From an uncultured Eubacteriales bacterium (GTDB taxonomy: Bacteria; Bacillota; Clostridia; Oscillospirales; Acutalibacteraceae), in the NCBI GenBank assembly GCA_934476085.1, contig CAKSNE010000014.1, positions 1-56,811 on the forward strand: DNA of 56,811 bases, written 5' to 3'. Below, in pieces: positions 42,045 to 49,942 of the stretch. The notes beneath the pieces are model-generated. The model worked only from the letters and a program-made list of their open reading frames with translations, ran no database searches and was not told the origin of the DNA. The number at the start of each line of letters is the position of its first letter. Position 1 is the first letter of the stretch. The translations under genes and the position numbers were made by a program.

Positions 42045-43238
42045 TTATAATAAGTGGAAACCGGCTTTAGTAAGCGCTTTTTCAACTTCTTTAATATGAG
42101 TCGAATTTTTAGTTTCCATTTCAATTGTTAATACACAGTCATTTACATTTGAACCTTTGCCTGCGTGTTCGTAATTTACCGAAACAACGTTTGCACCGCA
42201 AGATGCTATAATTGTTGATACATCACGAAGTTGACCAGGTTTATCCATAAGTTCAATTGAAAGTTTGCAAAGTCTGCCTGTTTTAAGCAAACCACGGCTG
42301 ATAACTCTTGATAAAATAGTTACATCAATATTACCGCCTGAAACAACGCAAACTGTATTTTTTCCTTTAACAGGAACTTTATCAAACATTACTGCTGCTA
42401 CCGAAACGGCACCTGCGCCTTCGGCAGTTAATTTTTGTTGTTCGATTAATTTTAAAATTGCTGCTGAAACTTCATCTTCAGAAACAGTTACAATTTCATC
42501 GACATATTTTTTGCAATATTCAAAAGTGTGTTCGCCAGGCTCTTTTACAGCAATACCATCGGCAATTGTTGAAACCTTTGGTAAAGTTAAAATTCTGTCT
42601 TCATCTAATGAATTAATCATTGACGGAGCACCTTCTGCCTGAACACCGTAAACTTTTACATCAGGACGAAGTGTTTTAATTGCATAAGCGACACCCGAAA
42701 TCAATCCGCCGCCGCCAACCGGGACGACAACCGCTTCAACATTAGGGTTTTCTTGTAAAATCTCAAGCCCGATTGTTCCCTGACCTGCGATTACAGATTC
42801 ATCATCAAAAGGATGAATAAACACCAAGCCTTTTTCATCACGAAGTTGCAATGCTCTATGATAAGCGTCATCATAAACGCCTTTTACCATTTCAATTTCA
42901 GCGCCGTATTTTCTTGTTGCTTCAACCTTTGAAATCGGAGCACCTTCAGGTAAACAAATAATTGATTTGATACCGTTTTTACTGGCAGCAAGTGCAACGC
43001 CTTGAGCATGGTTACCTGCCGAACAAGCAATAACGCCTTTTTTCTTTTCTTCTTCGCTTAACTGAGATATTTTAAAAGCCGAACCTCTTACCTTAAACGA
43101 ACCTGTTACCTGCAAATTTTCCGGTTTGATATAAACATCAACATCAGGATTAATTGTAGGTGCATGAATCAGTTCTGTGTTACGAATAACGTCTTTAAGC
43201 GCAAAAGCGGCCTGATATATTGTTTCAAGTGTAAGCAT
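42045..43238 (-). CDS. ilvA: Threonine ammonia-lyase (biosynthetic-type position)
   Basis: A 397-residue PLP enzyme making 2-ketobutyrate for isoleucine. PLP Lys49 in TGSFKVRG, 'SAGNHAQGVALAASKNG' (about 89-105), glycine loop 'VPVGGGGLISGVA' (about 173-185). One ACT domain (about 325-397, 'LMDKPGQLRDVSTIIASCGANVV') makes it the short, single-ACT form; such enzymes are often called TdcB/IlvA catabolic-like, though the operon context is biosynthetic. AAGGAG-like site is weak; ATG at 43238. Confidence 0.93.
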   Translation of the reverse strand: MLTLETIYQAAFALKDVIRNTELIHAPTINPDVDVYIKPENLQVTGSFKVRGSAFKISQLSEEEKKKGVIACSAGNHAQGVALAASKNGIKSIICLPEGAPISKVEATRKYGAEIEMVKGVYDDAYHRALQLRDEKGLVFIHPFDDESVIAGQGTIGLEILQENPNVEAVVVPVGGGGLISGVAYAIKTLRPDVKVYGVQAEGAPSMINSLDEDRILTLPKVSTIADGIAVKEPGEHTFEYCKKYVDEIVTVSEDEVSAAILKLIEQQKLTAEGAGAVSVAAVMFDKVPVKGKNTVCVVSGGNIDVTILSRVISRGLLKTGRLCKLSIELMDKPGQLRDVSTIIASCGANVVSVNYEHAGKGSNVNDCVLTIEMETKNSTHIKEVEKALTKAGFHLL

Positions 43239-43259
43239 TTATTTTTCACTCCAAAAAAA

Positions 43260-44330
43260 CTATTTTCTAATATTATCGCATATTTTGTCGCCCATTTCAA
43301 TACAAGAAATGATTTTTTCTGAAATTTTATCACTTTTTATATCAACTGTGCGGTATCCGTCACTTAATGCTTTATCAACTGCCGCCTCGATTTCATCAGC
43401 CTCTTTAGGCATATCAAACGAATATCTAAGCATCATAGCCGCTGACAAAATTGTGCCGAGTGGGTTTGCAATGCCCTTGCCTGCAATATCAGGAGCAGAG
43501 CCGTGAATAGGCTCGTACATACCAAGAGTGGTTTCCGAAAGGCTTGCTGACGGCATCATACCGATTGAGCCTGTAAGCATACTAGCCTCGTCTGACAAAA
43601 TATCGCCAAACATATTCTCGGTTACTATAACATCAAACTGACCCGGATTTCTGATAAGCTGCATAGCACAGTTATCAACCAAAACATCGGTATACTCAAC
43701 ATCTGAATACTCTTCAGCTAACTTATGCATAATTTTTCTCCAAAGCTTTGAAGAATCAAGCACATTTGCTTTATCAACAGACGCTACCTTTTTATTTCTC
43801 TTTCTTGCAGTTTCAAAAGCAACTCTGCCGATACGCTCAATTTCTTTTTCACTGTAAGCCATAATATCAGTAGCAGTATCGCCGACTGTTTTATGTTCGC
43901 CGAAATAAATACCGCCTGTAAGCTCACGAACAATCATTAAATCAATGCCGTTTGCAACAACTTCTTCTTTTAACGGGCAAGCACTTGCCAACTGTTTAAA
44001 CATTTTTGTAGGACGAAGATTAGCAAAAAGTCCAAGTTCTGCACGAACTTTTAAAAGACCTTTTTCAGGGCGAATTTCAGGAGCACAGCTATCCCATTTA
44101 GGACCGCCAACCGCACCTAAAAGCACACTATCGCTTTGTTTGCAAAGCTCAATGCCCTCATCAGTAATAGGCACGCCGTATTTATCAATTGAGCAACCGC
44201 CCATATCAACATAAGTATATTCAAATTTATGATTATATTTTTCAGCGATAGTATCAAGAACTTTTATTGCTTCATCAACAATTTCAGGACCTATTCCGTC
44301 ACCTTTTAAAACTGTAATTTTTTTATTCAT
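43260..44330 (-). CDS. leuB: 3-isopropylmalate dehydrogenase
   Basis: A 356-residue NAD-dependent beta-decarboxylating dehydrogenase. 'VLKGDGIGPEIVDEA', 'VRELTGGIYFGEHK' (about 135) and 'TENMFGDILSDEASMLTGSIGMMPSASL' (about 236-263) are diagnostic, with Arg/Asp substrate residues conserved. It follows leuD by 12 bases. AAGGGG upstream of ATG. Confidence 0.96.
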   Translation of the reverse strand: MNKKITVLKGDGIGPEIVDEAIKVLDTIAEKYNHKFEYTYVDMGGCSIDKYGVPITDEGIELCKQSDSVLLGAVGGPKWDSCAPEIRPEKGLLKVRAELGLFANLRPTKMFKQLASACPLKEEVVANGIDLMIVRELTGGIYFGEHKTVGDTATDIMAYSEKEIERIGRVAFETARKRNKKVASVDKANVLDSSKLWRKIMHKLAEEYSDVEYTDVLVDNCAMQLIRNPGQFDVIVTENMFGDILSDEASMLTGSIGMMPSASLSETTLGMYEPIHGSAPDIAGKGIANPLGTILSAAMMLRYSFDMPKEADEIEAAVDKALSDGYRTVDIKSDKISEKIISCIEMGDKICDNIRK

Positions 44331-44342
44331 TTTAATGCCCCT

Positions 44343-44828
44343 TTATTTATTCTTAATTGAATTTAACAAACCGTTTTTAGCGATAATCTCCTTAATAAAC
44401 GGTGGAAAAGGCTGAGCCTTAAACTCTTTATCAGTTGTTACATTTATTATAACACCGTTGTCAAAGTCAATTTTTACCTCGTCGCCGTCGTTAATTCCGT
44501 CTGATGCTTCAGGACATTCTAAAATAGCAAGACCGATGTTAATTGCGTTTCTGTAAAAAATTCTTGCAAAACTTTTTGCGATTACGCAATCAATACCCGA
44601 TTCTTTAATAGCAATCGGTGCGTGTTCACGAGATGAACCGCAACCAAAGTTTGCGCCGCCGATCATAATATCATGAGGTTTAACTTTGTTTACAAAATCT
44701 TTATCAATATCTTCCATACAATGTGAAGCCAACTCTTTATGGTCAGCAGTATTTAAGTATCTTGCAGGAATTATAACATCGGTATCAACGTTGTTACCGT
44801 ATTTATGTGCAAAACCATGTGCATTCAT
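44343..44828 (-). CDS. leuD: 3-isopropylmalate dehydratase small subunit
   Basis: A 161-residue swivel domain, the short archaeal-like LeuD form. 'VIIPARYLNTAD' and 'GGANFGCGSSREHAPIAIKESG' (about 58-79) are the signatures. Works with LeuC to isomerise isopropylmalate. AGGAGG upstream of ATG; 14 bases after leuC. Confidence 0.95.
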   Translation of the reverse strand: MNAHGFAHKYGNNVDTDVIIPARYLNTADHKELASHCMEDIDKDFVNKVKPHDIMIGGANFGCGSSREHAPIAIKESGIDCVIAKSFARIFYRNAINIGLAILECPEASDGINDGDEVKIDFDNGVIINVTTDKEFKAQPFPPFIKEIIAKNGLLNSIKNK

Positions 44829-44842
44829 TCTGTATTTCCTCC

Positions 44843-46102
44843 TTATATTGCTTTAGGGTCAGTAATTTTGCCTGTTAAAGCAGTTGCCGCAGCAACTTCA
44901 GGGCTTGCAAGATAGATTTTTGAAGTAACATGACCCATTCTGCCGACAAAATTACGGTTTGTTGTTGCAACCGCAACTTCATCTTCTGCCAAAATACCCA
45001 TATATCCGCCAAGACAAGGTCCGCAAGTTGGAGTTGAAACCGCACAACCCGCATCTATAAATGTATCAATAAATCCGTCTTTAATAGCCTGTTTATAAAT
45101 AGTTTGAGTAGCAGGAATAACAATACATCTAATGCCTTTTGCAATATGTTTGCCTTTTAAAATTTCAGCGGCTGCTTTAAGATCAGAATATCTGCCGTTT
45201 GTGCAAGAACCGATAACAACCTGGTCAACTTTAATATCGCCTAATTCAGTAGCGTCTTTTGTGTTTTCAGGCAAATGAGGACAAGCAACTGTTGAATTGA
45301 TTTTTGAAAGGTCAATTTCAATAACTTCATCATAAACTGCGTCTTCATCTGCTTTGAAAATTTTATAATCGTGTTGTTTTCTTGCGTTTACATATTCAAG
45401 TGTTACATCATCAACTTCAAAGATACCGTTTTTAGCGCCTGCTTCAATAGCCATATTAGCCATACAAAGTCTATCATCAATTGAAAGATTTTTAAGTCCT
45501 TCGCCTGTAAATTCCATTGATTTATAAAGTGCACCGTCAACACCGATTTTACCGATTATGTAAAGGATAACATCTTTACCCGAAACTTTTGGTAGAAGTT
45601 TACCTTTGATATCAAATTTTATTGCAGAAGGCACTTTAAACCAAGCCTCGCCTGTTGCCATACCTGCCGCCATATCAGTACTGCCGACGCCTGTTGAAAA
45701 AGCACCCAAAGCACCGTATGTACAAGTATGAGAGTCAGCACCGATAACAATATCGCCGGGTACTACCAAGCCTTTTTCAGGCAAAAGGGCGTGTTCAATA
45801 CCCATATCGCCTACATCAAAGTAGTTTTCAATATCATATTTTCCGGCAAAGTTACGGCATTGTTTTGTCTGCTGTGCGGCTTTAATATCTTTATTAGGAA
45901 CAAAATGGTCCATAACCATAGCGATTTTTTTATTATCAAAAACATTGTCGAAACCGACTTTGTTAAATTCATTAATAGCAACCGGAGTTGTAATATCATT
46001 ACCTAATACCAAGTTTAATTTAGTTCTGATTAATTGACCGGCTTCAACTTTATCAAGTCCTGCGCCATAAGCCAAAATCTTTTGAGTCATTGTCATACCC
46101 AT
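44843..46102 (-). CDS. leuC: 3-isopropylmalate dehydratase large subunit
   Basis: A 419-residue aconitase-family protein of the shorter LeuC type, matching the short LeuD. 4Fe-4S ligands lie in 'VIGSCTNGRYSDL' (about 298) and 'CAVSTPTCGPCLGGYMG' (about 358-361). ATG at 46102 is chosen because AGGAGG stands nine bases upstream; a GTG at 46138 would add twelve residues that overlap the end of leuA. Confidence 0.96.
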   Translation of the reverse strand: MGMTMTQKILAYGAGLDKVEAGQLIRTKLNLVLGNDITTPVAINEFNKVGFDNVFDNKKIAMVMDHFVPNKDIKAAQQTKQCRNFAGKYDIENYFDVGDMGIEHALLPEKGLVVPGDIVIGADSHTCTYGALGAFSTGVGSTDMAAGMATGEAWFKVPSAIKFDIKGKLLPKVSGKDVILYIIGKIGVDGALYKSMEFTGEGLKNLSIDDRLCMANMAIEAGAKNGIFEVDDVTLEYVNARKQHDYKIFKADEDAVYDEVIEIDLSKINSTVACPHLPENTKDATELGDIKVDQVVIGSCTNGRYSDLKAAAEILKGKHIAKGIRCIVIPATQTIYKQAIKDGFIDTFIDAGCAVSTPTCGPCLGGYMGILAEDEVAVATTNRNFVGRMGHVTSKIYLASPEVAAATALTGKITDPKAI

Positions 46103-46121
46103 TTTTATTTTCCTCCTAACA

Positions 46122-47789
46122 TTAATCTTTAGTAGCACGGTTTACTGCTGCAAACAATGCTTTGATTGATGAAGTAATAATATCGTTATGAACACCAACG
46201 CCCCACTCTGTGTTTCCGTTTTTATCTGTAATAGATACATAAGAAACCGCTTTAGAAGTTGAGCCTTTTTCGAGAGCGTGTTCTGTATAAGTAAGATTTG
46301 CAATTTCAATACCGATTTCATTTTTGAGTGCTTTGCTGACTGCGTCAAGACGACCGTTACCCTCAGCTGCCAAAATTCTTGTTTCACCATCAATTACTGC
46401 GGTTAAAACTGCTTTAAATCTTTCATTTTCAAGTCTTGAGAAATGAGCGTCGACATACTCAATAGGAGCGTTAATATTTACAAAATGCTCATTGAATGCA
46501 TCAAAGATTTCGTTAACAAGCAACTCTCTGTGTTGTCTGTCAGAAATATCTTTAATAAAGTAACTAACTTTTTCACAGAATTGTTTAGGCAACTCGTAAC
46601 CATAATTTTGTTCGAGAACATAACCGATACCGCCTTTGCCTGACTGCGAGTTAATTCTAATAACATCTGTTTCATATTTTCTGCCAACATCTGACGGGTC
46701 AATCGGCAAATAAGGAACAGTCCAAGTATCAAGTTTTTTATCTTCACGGTAGTGCATACCTTTTGCAATAGCGTCTTGATGTGAGCCTGAAAAAGCGGCA
46801 AACACAAGTGCACCTGAATAAGGAGAACGCTCGTAAACATGCATTCTTGTAACTCGCTCATAAACTTCACAAATTTCAGCCATATTTGAGAAATCGAGTT
46901 TTGGATCAACACCGTGAGTATACATATTCATACCGACAGTAATAATATCAACATTTCCTGTACGCTCGCCATTACCAAACAAAGTACCCTCTACCCTGTC
47001 AGCACCTGCTAAAATACCGAGTTCTGTATCAGCGACACCGCAGCCACGGTCATTATGCGGATGTAAAGAAATATCAACAAACTCACGATATTTAATGTTT
47101 TTAGACATATACTCAATCTGGTTTGCATAAATGTGTGGCAATGATAATTCAACAGTAACAGGAAGATTAAGAATAACTCTGTTATCTTTGCTTGGTTTTA
47201 AAACATCTAAAACCGCATTGCTTATTTCAAGAGCAAATTCAGGCTCTGTTCCTGTAAATGATTCAGGTGAATACTCAAATCTGAAATTACTGCCGTATTC
47301 TTTTTGAAGCTTAACAATCAATTCAGCGCCTTTTACAGCAATATCAATAATTTCTTTTTTATCTTTTTTAAACACTTGCTCACGCTGTGCATAAGATGTT
47401 GAATTATAGAAGTGAACAATCGCGTTTTTGCAACCATCCAAACTTTCAAAAGTTTTCTTTATAATATGTTCTCTTGCCTGAGTTAAAACCTGAACAGTAA
47501 CATCATCAGGAATTCTATCTTCTTCAATAAGTCTTCTAAGAAAGTTATATTCTGTTTCGCTTGCGGCAGGGAAACCTACTTCAATCTCTTTAAAACCGAT
47601 TTTTACAAGCAAATCAAAAAACTCAAGTTTTTCTTCAATGCTCATTGGAATAATAAGCGATTGATTACCGTCACGAAGGTCAACCGAACACCAAGTAGGT
47701 GCTTTGTCAATATACTCTTTTTTTGTCCACTCATACTCAGTCATCGGTGGGTTGAAATACTGTCTTTGATACTTGTTTGCGTTTTTCAT
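46122..47789 (-). CDS. leuA: 2-isopropylmalate synthase (long, type 2 form)
   Basis: A 555-residue DRE-TIM metallolyase that condenses 2-ketoisovalerate with acetyl-CoA, the committed step to leucine. 'DLRDGNQSL' (about 38-46) is the metal/substrate motif; 'HPHNDRGCGVADTELGILAGADRVEGTLFGNGERTGN' is shortened here to note HPHNDRG (about 240) and GNGERTGN (about 270). The C-terminal LeuA dimer domain (about 430-555) mediates leucine inhibition. The N-terminal start 'QRQYFNPPMTEYEW' marks the type 2 enzyme of Corynebacterium and clostridia. First gene, downstream of a T-box leader. Confidence 0.96.
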   Translation of the reverse strand: MKNANKYQRQYFNPPMTEYEWTKKEYIDKAPTWCSVDLRDGNQSLIIPMSIEEKLEFFDLLVKIGFKEIEVGFPAASETEYNFLRRLIEEDRIPDDVTVQVLTQAREHIIKKTFESLDGCKNAIVHFYNSTSYAQREQVFKKDKKEIIDIAVKGAELIVKLQKEYGSNFRFEYSPESFTGTEPEFALEISNAVLDVLKPSKDNRVILNLPVTVELSLPHIYANQIEYMSKNIKYREFVDISLHPHNDRGCGVADTELGILAGADRVEGTLFGNGERTGNVDIITVGMNMYTHGVDPKLDFSNMAEICEVYERVTRMHVYERSPYSGALVFAAFSGSHQDAIAKGMHYREDKKLDTWTVPYLPIDPSDVGRKYETDVIRINSQSGKGGIGYVLEQNYGYELPKQFCEKVSYFIKDISDRQHRELLVNEIFDAFNEHFVNINAPIEYVDAHFSRLENERFKAVLTAVIDGETRILAAEGNGRLDAVSKALKNEIGIEIANLTYTEHALEKGSTSKAVSYVSITDKNGNTEWGVGVHNDIITSSIKALFAAVNRATKD

Positions 47790-47849
47790 AATATTCTTTT
47801 CATCCTTTCAAAATTGGCACAAACTATGCTAAACAAAGTGGATTTTTTA

Positions 47850-48158
47850 CTGTATAAAAAAATAAAAGTCCTCGTCTTTTTTGTTACAAAAAGACGAAGA
47901 CGATAAAAATCTAATTAATCTCCGCGGTACCACTTTTTTTGACTTGAGAAATCCAAGCCCTCTCATCAGCACAATTTTATGCTTACTTCCTATAACGGTG
48001 AAGCTCCGTCTTCCTTACTAAAGTAAAAACTTTTTCAGTCTGCCGCTCAAGGGAGAGACTTGGTTTACAGCACACCGTTGTCTTTCATCAACCGACAACT
48101 TTCTGAAGATGCGTTATCCGCAACCTTTAACCCTATCAACGCGTTTGCTTATACAGTT
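47850..48158 (-). ncRNA. T-box leader RNA, probably leucine-specific
   Basis: The 14-base T-box element AAGTGGTACCGCGG lies at 47922-47935 on the minus strand (consensus AGGGTGGTACCGCG). It is preceded by about 220 bases able to form stem I, starting near 48135 with TTGATAGGG, which may pair with CCCTTGA (48045-48053). A CTC (Leu) triplet near 48053-48057 sits at the likely specifier loop. The terminator at 47856-47902 follows. T-box leaders sense uncharged tRNA and allow readthrough. The specifier reading is inference from the leuA context; the T-box itself is clear. Confidence 0.88.
47856..47902 (-). terminator. Regulated terminator of the T-box leader
   Basis: Minus strand GTCTTCGTCTTTTT / AAAAAGACGAGGAC, 14-bp stem with one G-T pair, followed by a long T-rich run, 65 bases before leuA. 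It is the expected T-box attenuator that prevents readthrough when tRNA is charged. Confidence 0.82.
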
Positions 48159-48164
48159 TTCTTT

Positions 48165-48193
48165 ATTTTACTCGAAAAAATGTTGTTTGTCAA
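48165..48193 (-). promoter_or_regulatory. Promoter of the T-box leader and leu-ilv operon
   Basis: Minus strand TTGACA (48193-48188), 17 bases, TAAAAT (48170-48165), directly before the T-box leader. The remaining gap to the plus-strand gene at 48324 is AT-rich. Confidence 0.75.
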
Positions 48194-48285
48194 CAGTTTT
48201 CTGTAATAAAAAATCATATTATTTTGAGTTTACTTTTGTTTAAAATGACGATTTGTATTAATTTTTCGCCGTTTTTAAAGAAATA

Positions 48286-48294
48286 TGCTATAAT
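48286..48294 (+). promoter_or_regulatory. Extended -10 promoter of the DUF815 ATPase gene
   Basis: TGCTATAAT, an extended -10 box, 30 bases before the ATG; no good -35 is seen. Confidence 0.45.
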
Positions 48295-48323
48295 AACTAT
48301 ATTAATATTTAAGGAGAATAAAT

Positions 48324-49502
48324 ATGTCTGTTAAATTAGATAACTCAAAAGATGTTTTAAATTCGCTTGTTATTTTTAAAAGCGTTAAATACTCGCCTGC
48401 ACTAAACGCTCTTTTGCGACTTTGCGATAATAATGAAGATATTCGTGCTTACAGCGATTTTATTGGTGCACTTATTAAATACAACTTAAATCTAACCGAA
48501 TATATTAAATCTCTTATATTTACCGATGAAAATATTTATACAGAATTAATGGCAAAAAATCAAGACTGCGATTTTTTATACCCACAGGTAAAAGAAGAAT
48601 TAGACAAACTTTTTGAAATTTCAAAAATGGATAAAAACGATTTTTCTATAAAAATTCGTGAAAACTTTTCGCTATTTCCTACTTTCAGTGAAAGTTTTAC
48701 TAAAGAATATTTTGAAAGAATCAAAAATATTCATAAAATCGGTTTTGGCATTTTCGCTAATAACTATGTTTTTGAAGTTGACGAAGAAGGCAACCTTTGC
48801 CCATCAAACAGTTTTAATATCAGAAAACTTGATAATATGTATAACTATGACAGAGAGCGTAAAAAGGTTATAGATAATACAAAGGCACTTGTAGACGGCA
48901 AGCCTTGCTGTAATGTTTTGCTTTACGGCGACGCCGGCACAGGTAAATCAAGTTCAATTAAAGCGATCGCAAACGAGTTTTTCAAAGACGGACTTCGCCT
49001 TATTGAAATCAACAAAACACAAGTTACAAACATTCCGAAGGTTGTTGCAAAACTATCTAACAATCCGCTTAAATTTATTATTTTTATTGATGATGTTACT
49101 TTTTCAACAGAGGACCCGAATTTCTGTGCACTTAAAACCATTCTTGACGGCGATTCAAAAGGTTTAAGCGAAAATATGGCAGTTTACATAACAAGCAACC
49201 ACCGTCATTTAATTAAAGAAACCGCCAGCGAGCGTGAAGGCGATATCATTAATGCTAATGATAATATTCAAGGCATTTTAGGATTATGTGCACGCTTTGG
49301 TCTTACTGTTACATATATGAAACCGGATAAATTCCAATTTGCCGAAATTGTAACCAATCTTGCAAAAGAAAAAGGCATTGAATTTGATGAAAAGCAACTT
49401 ATGATTAGAGCAGAAGCATTTGCTATTCGCAACGGCGGCAGAACACCGAGATGTGCAAAACAATTTATCGACCTTGTTTATTCGGGCGTTGAACAGATAT
49501 AA
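48324..49502 (+). CDS. DUF815-type AAA ATPase
   Basis: A 392-residue single-domain AAA+ protein. Walker A 'LLYGDAGTGKSSSIKAIANEF' (G202-S209 core), Walker B 'IIFIDDVTFS' (about 249-258), and a sensor segment 'MAVYITSNHRHLIKE' (about 288-302). The N-terminal half (1 to about 185) is helical with no known motif. The pattern fits DUF815, a widespread bacterial family of unknown function. AAGGAG precedes ATG. It is a lone gene between the T-box leader and the histidine operon, with no evident partner. Confidence 0.85.
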   Translation: MSVKLDNSKDVLNSLVIFKSVKYSPALNALLRLCDNNEDIRAYSDFIGALIKYNLNLTEYIKSLIFTDENIYTELMAKNQDCDFLYPQVKEELDKLFEISKMDKNDFSIKIRENFSLFPTFSESFTKEYFERIKNIHKIGFGIFANNYVFEVDEEGNLCPSNSFNIRKLDNMYNYDRERKKVIDNTKALVDGKPCCNVLLYGDAGTGKSSSIKAIANEFFKDGLRLIEINKTQVTNIPKVVAKLSNNPLKFIIFIDDVTFSTEDPNFCALKTILDGDSKGLSENMAVYITSNHRHLIKETASEREGDIINANDNIQGILGLCARFGLTVTYMKPDKFQFAEIVTNLAKEKGIEFDEKQLMIRAEAFAIRNGGRTPRCAKQFIDLVYSGVEQI

Positions 49503-49551
49503 AATTATATAGTTTTCAATAAATCAAAGACTAAAAATCCCCAAAACACCC

Positions 49552-49580
49552 TTGACAAATTTGATTTTATGTGTTACTAT
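49552..49580 (+). promoter_or_regulatory. Promoter of the histidine operon
   Basis: TTGACA (49552-49557), 17 bases, TACTAT (49575-49580) with TG extension, 58 bases before the regulator gene. A short ATCG/CGAT repeat lies around 49593-49607; too short to name as an operator. Confidence 0.7.
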
Positions 49581-49637
49581 GTTAAAGTGCTAAATCGTGA
49601 AAGCGATATATATTTATAGAAAGAACGGTAAAATAAT

Positions 49638-49922
49638 ATGAATTTATTTGAAAGCGAAGGTGCCCATTTACTCATTGGTGCATTAAAAGAATTTGATAAC
49701 GAAGAAGATATTAAAGCATTTTTAACCGACCTTATGACAACTAAAGAGTTGCTTGATATGTCACAGCGTATGCAGGTTGCCAAACTTTTAAAAGAAGGTA
49801 TGGTTTATTCAAAAATTGCTGAAATCACAGGAGCCAGCACCGCAACAATCAGCCGAGTCAGTCGTTGTTATACTTACGGTGAAGACGGTTACAAAAAGGC
49901 TTTTGAAAAAATAGACAAATAG
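49638..49922 (+). CDS. yerC: TrpR-like regulator YerC/YecD family (HisR-type)
   Basis: A 94-residue TrpR-superfamily DNA-binding protein. 'FLTDLMTTKELLDMSQRMQVAKLL' and the helix-turn-helix 'YSKIAEITGASTATISRVSRC' (about 57-77) are typical. Family members are found in front of histidine genes in clostridia and are predicted as histidine-responsive repressors (HisR). It is the first gene of this his operon, so autoregulation with the operon is likely. The ribosome site is poor (AGAACGG). Ligand unverified. Confidence 0.88.
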   Translation: MNLFESEGAHLLIGALKEFDNEEDIKAFLTDLMTTKELLDMSQRMQVAKLLKEGMVYSKIAEITGASTATISRVSRCYTYGEDGYKKAFEKIDK

Positions 49923-49942
49923 TTTTTTAAGGGGATTTTCTG

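Noticed and set aside
48900..49170. Open frames opposite to or overlapping the DUF815 gene in other frames
   Set aside because: No ribosome sites and no recognisable protein pattern; shadows of the AAA ATPase coding sequence. The same holds for many open frames antisense to addA, addB, mutS2 and leuA.
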